From assembly GCA_965112735.1 (NCBI GenBank), contig OZ218956.1:3348001-3412000 (forward strand): a DNA stretch of 64,000 nt. The letters are read 5' to 3'. This stretch comes from Phaeosaccion multiseriatum. Taxonomy: Eukaryota; Ochrophyta, other classes. A program made the translations under genes and the position numbers. The notes under the pieces were generated by a model. The model ran no database searches. It saw nothing but the letters and a program-made list of their open reading frames with translations, and was not told the origin of the DNA. Below, piece by piece: positions 53,226 through 64,000 of this stretch. How positions within the stretch are numbered: the stretch's first letter is position 1; each line of letters starts with the position of its first letter.

Positions 53226-54787
53226 CTCGAAGCCGTGCTGTTCGACGCCGCCAGCATACCCGTATCCCTGTCCGTGATCATGATGTCCTCCTCCTCCTCC
53301 TCCTCCTCCTCCTCCCCCTCCTCCTCCTCCTCCTCCTCCTCCTCCTCCTCCTCCTCCTCCTCCCCCTCCCCCTCCTCCTCCTCCTCCTCTTCCTCCTCCC
53401 ACCAAATGAGGTGGAGATGGAGCCGGAGCCGTGGTGGCAGAGACAGTGGAAACCAGGGCGTTTACAGCAGCTGCTCCGGTCAACAGAAGCCCCATAGGGG
53501 GGAGAGTACGCTGGCTGCGAAAGAATGTCTCAACGGCGACAACCCCTTGGCGTTGCATCATTTTGAGCAATAGCTGGATGGACTCTTTGCAAAAGGGATC
53601 CTGACAGAAGTTGTCGGACGTGACCTGAGAGGAGGACGATGGCATGGAAGGCAAACAACACGACAAAAGCAAGGTAGGCAATAACATTGCGATGGAACAG
53701 AGCAAATGGAACAGAGCAGATGAGAAACACCACAGGTACAGGCACCGTGAGTGAAGTGAGTAAGTACGTAAGTAAGTAAGTAAGTCCCCTGGCATGCATA
53801 AGATGTGTAAGTGTGGCGTGGTACCAAGAGCAGTGCGCGGCGACAGCTCTTCTTCAAAACAATCAGCGGACCGAACTCTACTCCCTCTCCTCTCCTCTCC
53901 TCTCCTCTCCTCTCCTCTCCTCTCCAATCTCCTCCTACCTCCTCCCTCTCGTCCACATTCGCCTCTTCTATCTACTCACCTCGGACATGGGAGGCATCTG
54001 AAAGGAATCATAACGGGAGGTGCTGTTATGAACCTGTCTGAAGCGTTCGTATATATCGCTGAAGCCGCCAATCAAGGCAAAGTAAGCCAACACGTGTGTG
54101 GCGTGCCTCCACTGCGCAGGAGGGAAGGGAGGGAAGGAGGGAGGGAGGGGGCGAGGGAGGGAGGGAGAGAGAGAGGGGGCAGAGGGAGAAAGGGGGGGGG
54201 GGGGGGGGCTTGTCATAAGCCACATGGGGGGGGCATCTTAACAGAGCTGTCTGCAGCGCATAGCATCATCAGGGGGCAGCAGCGCCTTGATTCTCCATGC
54301 CACTGGCACTGCAAATTTCATTCCATTGGCAGGCATTTGCAATTCACTCTGTTGAAGAGCTCAAGTCCTCTACTTTTTAATAGGAAGTACCCCCGAAGGT
54401 TAAGGCCGCGTGTGAATTGTGATTTACGTCACCATCCACTGCCATCCACATCCACTGCCATCCACATCAACTTCCATCCACCCTCCACAGACGAGACTAC
54501 GCCCCCACGCATGATGCGAAATCTTAAACTCTAAAACTCTTACGTAAGTGCTAAGTAAGCCGTGTAAGTTACTCGTTTGTGTGTGACTCACATGTAAAGG
54601 ACGGAGGGTGCCGGGGTTGGACTCGAGCTCTTGGACGGCGTCTCGCAACAGACTCTCAGTTACTGCGAACTGTGATTGATACAGCAGCACCAGTTGGTGA
54701 TACAGCAGCACCAACAGCAACGACAGCACAACAACAACAACCACAACAACAACAGCATCAACAACGACAGCACCGACAACGACGACG

Positions 54788-54854
<67 letters not shown>

Positions 54855-57368
54855 GTGAGCAGGGTTGTTGCCTTCGACCCCTGTGCGAAAAGTTCTCTCT
54901 CACACACTCTCGGCCCGGTCGATCGACTTGAGCACTTCACGGCTGCCAGCGGGCCGACAAAAAGGGGGGGGGACCCACACTACCCCACACTCACCTCCCC
55001 CCGCAGGATGTGCCTTATTCCCAGACAAAAGGCGATCTGCGGCGAGAGTCAATGTGCATATTGCAAGCAAAGAGCAACGTAAGGGGGGGGGGCATCGTTT
55101 GAATGAAAAAGAAACTAGAGCCTGCCGCTGAGGGACGCCTCAGGCCCGTTACGAGCAAACCCTCACACTTTGCCCTGCCCAACCTCCTGGGTTTTTGCCC
55201 CATCTGTCCATACGCTTCCATCTGTCCATGCGCTTGTGCTATACTCACCTCTAAGTTCATACCGGAGCCTGGTCCTTGGGGCGCCTCTCTCACGGCCTTG
55301 CAGACCCTCTCGAGCTGAGGCCCGAGCAAGTGCAGGCCACGCACCAGTACCTCCTCGCCCGCCATCTGTTGATTTATGAATGGATGAGTGTGGCGTGATG
55401 AGACAGACAGACCCATGGAGAGTCAAGAGCAAGTCAGTCAGTCCGTCAGTCAGGTGGATACTTATCTTCCATCCTGCTCTGAAATGGAAAAGGCGTCGTC
55501 GCGGATTGCAGTCTCTGCGCGTTACATATCACTACGTACGTACCTCCCTCACGACTAACTCGTTGAGGTCGAAGAGGAGGTCGACCAACGCCTCGAAATT
55601 CGTTGGCTTACGATACAGCCTCGCGCTGGTGGGGTGCAGGCATGCCAAAGAGTGAGCACAAGATGAGGCAAGGAGGAGAGAAGAGAAGAGAAGCAAGGCC
55701 AAGCGAAGCAAAAGGGACGGCTCAGAGCAGAAGGAGGAGACGGGGGGGGAGAGCCGGGCATAGTGATTTGCTTCTGCCACGACAGAACAGAAGACATCAA
55801 CAGACACACACACCTCCTCGACACTACGGCTTGCTCCTAGCGCGTACTGCACAGCATTTCTTTCATTTGAAGCGCTCGCGGTAGAAGCTTCAGGTCTCGA
55901 TACTCGGCCTTGCATCCGACCATCGAGACCTCGATCATTGGGATACCACGAATGTCTACATAAAACTGAAACTGAAAGTCTTGCTCAATGCCTCTATCGT
56001 GCCCATATTATGCCTTGACTCACTTCTTGGGGACGGAACTGAGGGATGCGAACCCTTCCGGCTTGCCCGCATGGTAGCCGAGATACAAAGTGCGGGTTGA
56101 CGAAACCAACTCCCGCACCTTACATTTCAGTCGGTCAGCAAACGCATCACCATCAGCATCACCATCAGCATCAGGGTCAGGGTCAGGGTCACGTCAGATC
56201 GAGCAAGCAAGGACAGGGAGGGCGGAAGGGCGAAGCAAAGCAAAGCAAAGCAAGGCATGGCTGGGGCACAGAAAGGGCAAAGCAAGGCAAGTGGTAACTG
56301 AGTGAGAGTGAATGCAAAATGTTGGGCGGGCAAGACAAGATGGTAGTCAACGCGCCCGATTGGACTGGAAAGAGTGTGTACCGCCCCGCAGAACGTCGCC
56401 ACCATCAACCATCCTCCTCTGTTCTCATCGCTTCTCGGCACCCCCCCTCTCCCCTCTCCCCCCTGCTTGGACACCCCCCGCCTCCCCTCTCCTTGGACCT
56501 ATCAATCAGGTCTTGTTCTAGTTTGCATGTCCATTTTACTTACATCTTCGCCCTTCTCCTCCAGCCTCGAAAGGTTGTCTATGGAGGCCTCTAGTGAGGG
56601 AAGCACGTCCTCTACTCTCCCGACGAAGTCATTCACATAGAAGGCCAACACCTGGAGAGGAGGGAAGATATATATAAGATACATATGGAGGGAAAATATA
56701 GGCAGGCAGTGAGGCAGGCAGTCATATAGGCATGCAGGGGCAAATAGGCACAAGCACGAGTGAACGATCCGATCCTCGACACTGAATGTCGACACTGAAT
56801 GTCGCATGCAGGCACGCACGCACGCACGTACGCATGCATGCACATACGCATGCACGTCTCGCCTCCCTTCCCTCCCGTCCCCTCCTACAATCGACATGCC
56901 TATCCTCTAGTCAAAGTACCAAGTACCAAGCCATCATGGGAAGGATGTACCTGTGCCTGTATGTGATTCTTGTTGGTGGCATCGGTGCACAATGCTGCAG
57001 CCTGCATGGCCGTCTCCCTGTACCTCATCACATCACTAATAGGCATGCCTTGTACCGCCGCCCCAAGGGCAATGGTGCCCCACAGTATTGCGTAGTCCGA
57101 GCTTGCGGCCTGGGGGGCACTCATGGCCCGAGAGAACTGGTCTTCGGACTGAGCGGGGGGGGGGGGGGACAACGAGCGAAGAGGTAGGGAGGGAGGGGGG
57201 GTGGGGGCGGTCCATCATCGAGGAGAGGAGAGGAGGGAGGAGGGAGGACAGTCAGAAGGGGAAATCGAATAATGAGCCTATGAGGATAAGTACAAGACGA
57301 GAGCGTCCTTTTCGTTACGTTTGTTTGTCTGTCTGTTTGTTTGTCTGTCTGTCTGGGTGTCTGTCTTC

Positions 57369-57400
<32 letters not shown>

Positions 57401-57431
57401 GTGTCTGTCTGTCTGTGTGTGTGTGTCTGCC

Positions 57432-57494
<63 letters not shown>

Positions 57495-57515
57495 GTGTGT
57501 CTGTCTGCCTCTGTG

Positions 57516-57562
<47 letters not shown>

Positions 57563-57597
57563 ATGTATGTCTGTGTGTGTCTCTGTCTGCCTCTGTG

Positions 57598-57650
<53 letters not shown>

Positions 57651-57735
57651 GTCTGCCTCTGTGTGTCTGTCTGTCTGTGTGTCTGTGTGTCTGTGTGTCT
57701 GTCTGTCTGTCTGCCTGTCTGTTTGTCTGTCTGTG

Positions 57736-57786
<51 letters not shown>

Positions 57787-57874
57787 GTGTGTGTGTGTCT
57801 GGGTGTCTGTCTGTCTGTCTGTGTGTGTGTTTGTGTCTGTCTGTGTGTCTGTGTGTCTGTCTTTTGGCTCTGTG

Positions 57875-57908
<34 letters not shown>

Positions 57909-58059
57909 GTGGGTGTCTGTCTGTCTGTGTGTCTGTCTGTCTGCATGTCTGTCTGTCTGTCTGTCTGTCTGTATGTATGTCTGTCTGTCTGCATGTCTGT
58001 CTGTCTGTCTGTGTGTATGTCTGTATGTCTGTCTGTGCGTCTTTCTGTCTGCCTCTGTG

Positions 58060-58091
<32 letters not shown>

Positions 58092-60261
58092 CCTCTGTCG
58101 GTGCTCCCATGCCTTCTCACGGACCGCAACATACACGCGCTCTCTTCTCCTTCTCTCTATACACACATGTATGTATCTCCATCTTCCGCCCTCTCTCTCT
58201 TTTCCCTCTCCTTACGTACCACAGAGACGCCTGATTTAATCTCAGCGGAAACAAGCATGCGGCTCTGCGCGGTGCTCATCACAGCGCAGAGGCTGGTTCG
58301 AACCCTGCAAAGGCGTGAAAGAAATCGACCAAACACCGAGATGAGAGGGGGGGGGGGAGGCCAACTGAGAAAGCAGATTCGTCGCCTTGTATTACTCACG
58401 CAGAGCCCCCGCCTAGCACAGCAAAATGAAACGCAAATGAAACGCATTGTACCAACCCGACACATACACAGACATACACACGAAAGAGCTAAAAGGATAG
58501 GGGTACTCCACTCACTCTAAATCCGACTGTGGCTATAGTCTCTCTCTCCCTTCCTCTCTCTCCTCTCTCTCCCTGTCTCCCTCTCTTTCTCTTGGTGTCA
58601 CTCCACTCATTCTGGCTCTCACTGAGACTGGTGTCTCTCTCCTCTCCTCTCCTCTCCCCCACCCTCCCTCCCTCTCTCTCTCTCTCTCTCACTCCACTCA
58701 CTCTGACTCAGTGACCAATCGCAGACAGGACCCCAGCTCCTGAAAGAAGACGTTGATGAGGGAGTTTTCCCGCGTCCCCACTAGGCCGGTAGCGAGGGAG
58801 GGACCGAGCCGGGGCCGCTTCTCCATCGGCACAATGGCCTGGTGCGGCGAGGAGGGAGGAGACGTGACGTCATATCATGGTGTGGTGAGGAGGGAGGAAA
58901 CACCCACACACCGCACCACAGCATACCCAAGCATGGCCAAGCATAGCCGCCCAGCATCACAAGCAACGCAACATGCAACAAGAGACGGACACAAACATGT
59001 ACGTGTGTGTGAGAGCGAGAGAGTGAGAAACGCACAGCGTACCGCACCAAGCCCGCCACGCACGCACCCACCCACTCACGCACGCACCCACCCACCCACT
59101 CACGCATGCACCCACACACGCACCCACCCACTCACGCACGCACCCACCCACTCACGCATGCACCCACACACGCACCCACCCACCAACCACGCACGCACCC
59201 ACACACGCACCCACCCATCAACCACGCACGCACCCACACACCCACCCACCAACCACGCACGCACCCACGCACGCACCCACCTTGTCTCTGCATACCCTCG
59301 TGTAGAGGCACTCCCGCTGCAGGTTTCTACAGAGGCTGCAGGGGCTCTTGCCGTCTCCGTCGCATCTTCGCTTACGGTGCGCACACACGTCGCACGCCCG
59401 AGCATTGAGACCTCCCCGGCGCTTAGGGACGGTCTTGGTCACTTGCTGCTTCCCCCATCCTCCTGCTCCACCTCCTCCTCCCCCTCCTCCTCCTCCTCCG
59501 GCTCCTGCTCCTGCTCCAGCTCCTCCTCCTCCTCCTCCTCCTCCTCCTCCTCCTCCTCCTTCCCTTGCTAATGGTTCTGATGATGCTGATCTTGCGGTTG
59601 CGGCTGCAGGGACTGCCACTGCTGCTGGTGCTGCTACTGCTGCTGCTGCTGCTGGTTGAGGTGGAGTCAAGGCGGAGGAGGAGGGGGTCTCTTTGTATTG
59701 ACCGCGCTGCTGCTGCTGCTGAGGCAGAGGGCCCTTCTGCTCGCGAATTCTGTGTAAGACAGCTGCTGCGGCTGCTGCAGATGATGAAAACGAAACGGGT
59801 ATGGGGAGAGCTTCTTGTTGCTGCATGCTGTTGATGCTGCTGCTGCTGCTGCTGCTGCTTTCGCCGCTCAGGCTCCTGCTCCCCCTGCTGCCGCTGATCG
59901 TGCTGCCGCTGCTCCTGCTGTTGCTGTTGCTGCTGCTCCTGCTCCTGCTGTTCCCGTTGTTCCCTAGTGATGGTGGTGAAAAGGACTCGTCGCTTGTGGA
60001 TGTACTCCTATCCGAGTCCCTTCCTCCTGATGATGTGTCTACGCCTCTTGCTCCTCCACCACCACCACCTCCTCCTCCTCCTCCTCCACCACCACCACCA
60101 CCACCACCACCTCTTCCTTCTACTGCTTCTACTCCTGGACCTCCTTCTCCCCCTGCCGGTGCTGCAGCCCCTGATGCTTGCGACCTAGCCTCCCATCCTT
60201 CTTGCCCTCCTCCTCCTCCTCCTCCAAACTTCGGCCTCGCTTCTCTATGTTCCCATTCCAT
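52596..60261 (-). CDS. Fungal-type Zn2Cys6 transcription regulator, copy B
   Basis: Twelve exons (60261-59281, 58838-58702, 58304-58220, 57148-56951, 56651-56544, 56118-56024, 55625-55544, 55365-55249, 55036-54995, 54669-54592, 54111-53980, 53624-52596) join in phase to 1027 residues. The zinc cluster RACDVCAHRKRRCDGDGK continuing SPCSLCRNLQREC keeps all six Cys. All twelve exon borders match copy A, and every internal exon has the same length. Differences are mostly substitutions (for example TLYLGYHAGKPEGFASLSSV against SILLAYHAGKPEEFASVSSL in exon 6) and repeat-length changes in exons 1 and 12. Intact frames in both paralogs suggest that both are under selection or that the duplication is young. 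The start is the first in-frame ATG (60261). Confidence 0.85.
57318..58091. repeat. Expanded TGTC array, intron 3 of Zn2Cys6 copy B
   Basis: About 775 bp of TGTC with TGTG, TGCC and TGTA variants, against about 150 bp in copy A. The Cys-Leu-Ser-Val and Gln-Thr-Asp-Arg open frames across it are artefacts. Confidence 0.96.
59040..59280. repeat. CACC/CGCA array at the exon 1 donor of copy B
   Basis: On the coding strand it starts at the donor GTGGGTGCGTGCGTGG (59280) and runs about 240 bp. In copy A the corresponding array is only about 55 bp (48945-49000). Confidence 0.9.
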
Positions 60262-60631
60262 CTCCGGTGGTGCTGCCTTCCAGGCCCACCCAGCCCGTTC
60301 ACTGCTGCTCTGCTGATCTTCCCATCCAGTCCGAGGCACTAGCTGCCGCTATCTCCCTCCATCAAAGCACGAAAGCAGTACTGTCGCACAATGGGTGAAA
60401 ATGAAGGGAGGAAGAAGAAAGTATTTAGTAGACTGTTGAATGGGCGAGCGGTTGTCAGTGAATTAGAGGAGAGCTCTAAGATCTTCTTTCACTCCCCACC
60501 CCCCCCCTGAGCAGAGATAATCGAGCAGAGAGCGAAAAAGCCAGCCTAAAATCAGAACTCCGAACTCCGCCCAAATCAGAACGCCCAAACATCTTTTTGA
60601 GCCCTTTTTCTTAATTCGCCTTTTATAATTT
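60262..60631. promoter_or_regulatory. 5' flank of Zn2Cys6 copy B
   Basis: No gene was seen. Homology to copy A stops near 60357. The MITE begins 371 bp upstream of the ATG. Confidence 0.4.
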
Positions 60632-60987
60632 ACTGTGATTTCGCGGTTGAGTGGCACTTTTTACGCCCCCCCGCCCCATTAATTTTTTTTTACGCCAAAT
60701 GACGACTTTTTTTACGACGTTTGACGACGTTTGACGACGCTTTAGCCCCCTATTTGACGCCCTTTGACGCCCTTTTATCTTAATTCGCCTTAATTTCGTC
60801 TAAAAAAAATCACGTAAAAAAAAATCACGGAAAAGGGCGTAAAAGGGCGTCAAAAGGCGTCAAAGTGGGTAAAAAAGGGGGCTAAAGCGTCGTCAAACGT
60901 CGTCAAACGTCGTCAAAGTACTCGTCATTTGGCGTAAAAAAAAATTCACGGGGCGTCAAAAGTGCCACTCAACCGCGAAATCACAGT
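60632..60987. mobile_element. Fold-back MITE-like element (356 bp)
   Basis: The ends are perfect inverted repeats: ACTGTGATTTCGCGG continuing GTTGAGTGGCACTTTT at the left, and its reverse complement at the right. Homology between arms continues inward for about 150 bp each, with ACGCCAAATGACGA, GACGACGTTTGACGACG and AGCCCCCT in both, separated by an A/T-rich centre near 60800. No transposase frame is present. I see no clean target-site duplication. An MPLNREITV open frame appears at each end because the ends are inverted copies. Confidence 0.85.
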
Positions 60988-61608
60988 TCACATTTCACAT
61001 CTTGAGAACATCGCTCTCTTTCACAAGTTGAACATCTCTTTCACATCACTCCCCTTGCGTGAGACTTGTGAGACAAGAAGGCTCGGGAGACGGGGAGACG
61101 GGAGGCAAGGAGGTACGGCCTCCACCCACTGCTCGGAGCATGGAGGGACGCTGGCTGAATCAATACACGCACGCATCAACCCGAGAATCCACCGCTTGTC
61201 AAACCAAGGACTCAGGGTGAGAGGAGCGGATACTATTGCCCCTTTGGTGACCTGCTTGCCACCCTTGCCTACCCCTCCCCTCCTCGGTGCTCATCCCAGC
61301 AGCTCCCCCCCCCCTTCGTGTCCCGGTTTTTGCTGGCTCTTCACACCATGCACTTCGTTCGACGAAGCAACAATAATCGGCAATAACAACAGCACACGCA
61401 CCAGCCAGAACCACAGCCATGAAGCCAAAGAAGGCATGGCGCTGTGATGAAGCAACAAAGGCCAGGCAGGTGGCCTGTCCTTTCATTTCCCTTCCTTTCC
61501 ACCTTCGCTAAATAGTCCATTCGGTGGGCCTCCAGTCATTGAGTCTCTAAGGTGACTTACTCCGTGGTATGCGGCCCCAGCCCGCTTGACACGAAACATG
61601 AACAGCTC
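60988..61608. other. Intergenic between MITE and plastid STI1 gene
   Basis: No convincing gene was found. A minus-strand frame at 61199-61486 has one hydrophobic stretch but no family resemblance. Confidence 0.5.
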
Positions 61609-63321
61609 CTATTCCATGGCCAGCCCGCTAGCCACGAGTACGCTGGAGAGCTTGCCCATCATCTCCATGGCCTCGGCGTCGTCGGAGAACTTTTTGATGA
61701 AGCCCTCGGGGCCCGACGTCATCACCTGTCGGCAGAGCAAGAGTAAGCAGGGTAGAGCAGAACAGTTGGTGATACAGAGCAGAACCGTTCGTGATAGAAG
61801 TGTGTGTGAGTGGCGAGCACGCCACGCACAGAGCAGAGGCCCTGCGAAACGCCCATCCAGAGACCTCGGTGGACCATTTGCTTGTGTACCAGTGCCACGT
61901 GTACAGGGATGTGTGTGTGTGCGTGGGCTTGCGTAGTGGACTAGGCCCAAGAACATGTGTATGTTCTGCGGACCCTTTCGCTTGCCACCTGTCCGTCCCT
62001 CTCGGTAATGTAAGGCCCTTTCCAATTCAACGTCTTAGTATGAGCCAAAGTCTTGGCTGATACAACACCCAACAGTGGACGAAAAAAGAAAACTGACACG
62101 TCCTCACCTCCTTCATGATTCCCTGCATCTTGGGGTTCTGTAGCAGCCCCATCAGCTCGGGGTTGCTCATGGCTTTTTGCATCATTTCCGGCGTGAACCC
62201 CCCGGGGAGCTTTCCCTCTGAATCAGTCATTTGCTTTAAAGTCTCCTGTACAGTATGGAAAGAAGTTGAGAATCAAGGGCGCAGTCTGCAAGTTCAGGGG
62301 TGCGAGCGCAAAAAAAAAGCATAGCAAGTATCCCCTTCCCTTCTTCCCTCCATCCCTCCCTTCTTCCTGCCCCTCCCCCCCCCCCCATACCATCTCCCTC
62401 CCTCCTCTCCTCCTCTTCCTCTTCCTCTCTCTCCTTTTGCCATCCCCCTCCCTCCCCCCCCCCTTTGTGCTCCCTCCTCCCCCTCCCAGACACCAGCCCC
62501 GCCCCCTTACCGGGTCGCTGGCCTTCTTGACCCCCTCCTGGAAGTCAGCGTCGAAGCTGGCCTTTTGCGACTCCTTGGAGAAGTCTTCCAGCACCTTGGG
62601 GTCCGCCTTGCCCAACAAACGAGCGTCTGCCAGGAGCTTGGTCAGCTCGTGCTGTGGAGCAGGCAAGACAGGCACGGGGCGTAGAGTTTAGATGGCAGCA
62701 GGCGTGGGTGTGAGGCCAAGGAACGGACGCAACGGACGCAATATGCAACAAGTAGGAAGCAGCGGCAGAAGCGGTGATATGGTGCGAGAGCAACCCTGAG
62801 CAACCCTTTTCAACGGCAGAGGCAGGCGCAGGAACGCTCTTCATTCGGGGGGATGGGGAGGAGATTCGAGCAGCATGCGACACAGGCTGAAGCGAACGAT
62901 ATCAAGAGTGAAGCCTCTCCCCCCCCCCCCTCCACCGAAGAAAGGGCGGAGGGAGAACACTGCTTGCAGAGCAGGGGGTGGAAGCAAACTGTCCACAAAA
63001 GACCTCGCTCCGCTTTCCCATTACCTTCTCGAAGCATCCCACGTAGCTCACTCCGCGCACGTCAAGCTCGGCTTTGATCTCTGCCACTCTCATTTGGTCA
63101 GGGTCCATCTCAGCGCCCTCGCTCATGGCCAACCTGCTGCCCCTGGTCCGGCGCTGTCGCACCACGGCAGCCCGCACGCGCGAAGAGCAGCTAGGACGGG
63201 AGAGTCCAGCTGCGCCGCGTGCGACCGAGCTTCTTTCTACGGATGCCGGTGGTGCTAGCGGAGTGAGGACGAAAGCGCCTGTCCACGAGGCCAGCAGGGG
63301 GAGAACAACCCATCGAAGCAT
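61609..63321 (-). CDS. Plastid-targeted STI1-domain protein (Tic40/Hop-like C-terminus)
   Basis: Four phase-0 exons (63321-63025, 62651-62511, 62245-62108, 61725-61609) give 230 residues. The leader MLRWVVLPLLASWTGAF followed by VLTPLAPP is signal-peptide-like and ends in a GAF site, then an Arg/Ser-rich transit region. A SAP-like helix pair follows (AEIKAELDVRGVSYVGCFEK, HELTKLLADARL). The C-terminal half, FTPEMMQKAMSNPELMGLLQ, NPKMQGIMKEVMTSGPEGF and DDAEAMEMMGKLSSVL, resembles the STI1 (heat-shock chaperonin-binding) domain of Tic40, Hip and Hop, which contacts Hsp70/Hsp90-type chaperones. I infer a role as a stromal or envelope co-chaperone; no TPR repeats are present. The gene is divergent from the SDR gene. 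Confidence 0.8.
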
Positions 63322-63677
63322 TTTTGCTCCTCTCTTTCCCGATTCCAGATACCTGAACCCTTGCGAGGCACTTCTGGGGAAGCCTAATACGCGTTTCAAG
63401 GAATCAATGAAGGACGCAAGGTGGTAGAAGAGCAGGCGCGTCAAAATGCCTCCTTGAAGCTGCTTGTGGCGCGGAGAAGGAGATGTTCAGTTTCAGTTTC
63501 AGTTTCAGTTTCAGTTTCAATTGGTTGCCCCCTTTTCTTCAATGTCTCATTTCTCACCTTCTTCGTTCTTCGGGGTGTATGTTTCAACCTGTCCTCCTTG
63601 CTGTCACGCTCCTTAGTGTTTACGTTTCCAGAGAGAAAACAAGCCAACTGATACAGAAAGAAAGAGAGAAGAGCACC
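63322..63677. promoter_or_regulatory. Bidirectional promoter with TTTCAG repeat
   Basis: 356 bp separate the two divergent ATGs. At about 63485-63520 there are six tandem TTTCAG/TTTCAA hexamers. The same CAGTTTCAG motif, or its complement, recurs in introns and spacers elsewhere in the window. Confidence 0.5.
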
Positions 63678-63987
63678 ATGAGTGGGGGCAAGAAATGGAT
63701 TGCTTTGATTTCGGGATCATCGCGCGGCTTTGGGAGGAGCGTCGCGGAGGAACTTGTGCGTGGAGTATGTCAGCAGCAAACTCCTTCACCCGGCGGCGGC
63801 GCCCCTGACCGTCTCCACGTCGTGCTCATAGCGCGAAGTCGAGAAGGTCTAGAGTCGACTGCTCAGGCTGTAGAGAGCATCGGGCGGGAGGCTCCTTCCC
63901 TCTCCCTCTTCACTCAACTGGAGGCGCTAGACCTGAGCAACTTGGACACGCTAGAGGAAGGGCTCGACGGAATATACGATAGAGTCG
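63678..63987 (+). CDS. Sepiapterin reductase-like short-chain dehydrogenase, first exon
   Basis: The frame begins MSGGKKWIALISGSSRGFGR, continues SVAEELVRG, a Gly/Pro-rich insert and RLHVVLIARSREGLESTAQA, then LFTQLEALDLSNLDTLEEGL. It stops at a GTGAGT donor in phase 1 (63988), and the rest lies beyond the window. SGSSRGFG is the Rossmann dinucleotide-binding turn, VLIARS the end of beta 2, and ALDLSNL the Asp-containing beta 3-alpha 4 region of classical SDRs. SRGFGR is typical of sepiapterin reductase (tetrahydrobiopterin synthesis), but other SDRs cannot be excluded without the active-site YxxxK. Confidence 0.8.
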
Positions 63988-64000
63988 GTGAGTCTGGGAA

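Larger units (their letters stand above)
50480..60357. repeat. Tandem duplication, unit B
   Basis: Second copy of the block described at 40883-50056. It is about 0.7 kb longer, mainly through the expanded TGTC array and other repeats. Its first 0.6 kb (50480-51060) is more diverged than the rest and carries many small insertions. Confidence 0.95.

Noticed and set aside
57088-58520. Cys-Leu-Ser-Val repeat frame resembling a Cys-rich protein
   Set aside because: It is the TGTC array of intron 3; the true exons lie on the opposite strand with conserved phase in both paralogs.
60463-61447. Two frames starting MPLNREITV
   Set aside because: They are mirror images produced by the terminal inverted repeats of the MITE, not genes.

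Overview
The window is nuclear DNA of a eukaryotic alga, most likely a photosynthetic stramenopile (ochrophyte) or another alga with a secondary red plastid. Genes are split by short GT-AG introns. Two encoded proteins (226 aa, 3326-5155; 230 aa, 61609-63321) begin with a signal-peptide-like leader ending in an A-A-F or G-A-F motif, the classic ASAFAP-type plastid-import signal. An axonemal-type dynein heavy chain end implies a flagellate stage, and two fungal-type Zn2Cys6 regulators fit stramenopile algae, where this family is known. The species was not identified. All gene models were assembled by hand from frame, splice signals and phase.

Layout, left to right: dynein heavy chain C-terminus (+, 70-976); a 1.5 kb CACT array; a DUF3007-like plastid membrane protein (-, 3326-5155), divergent from a MAK11/PAK1IP1 WD-repeat ribosome-biogenesis factor (+, 5298-7193); a PPPDE/DeSI peptidase (-, 8631-10153), divergent from a tiny N-myristoylation-type protein (+, 10366); a damaged pirin (-, 11736-12846); a decayed Fanzor (eukaryotic TnpB-like RNA-guided nuclease) remnant (+, about 13030-14510) carrying two fold-back duplications and a structured 3' flank; the mitochondrial calcium uniporter MCU (-, 15304-19124, 7 exons); a 23-exon gene (-, 19475-31868) that fuses a bacterial-type solute-binding ectodomain to a class C GPCR seven-helix domain; prefoldin subunit 3 (+, 33625-35906); and RRN3/TIF-IA (-, 36249-41303).

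From about 40.9 to 60.4 kb lies a diverged tandem duplication of roughly 9.5 kb. Each unit holds a complete 12-exon Zn2Cys6 regulator gene on the minus strand (993 and 1027 aa). The first unit also includes the true RRN3 exon 1, and the second carries a broken copy of it. A fold-back MITE-like element lies 5' of each regulator: a 356 bp form at 60632-60987 and a shrunken relative at 50333-50437. The window closes with a plastid STI1-domain protein (-) divergent from the first exon of a sepiapterin-reductase-like SDR (+).

Introns and spacers are full of microsatellites (GGGA, TGTC, CATA, GAT, GTGA and others). Many start exactly at a splice donor or end at an acceptor, so much of the low-complexity sequence is intronic. 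Most long open frames over these arrays are not genes.
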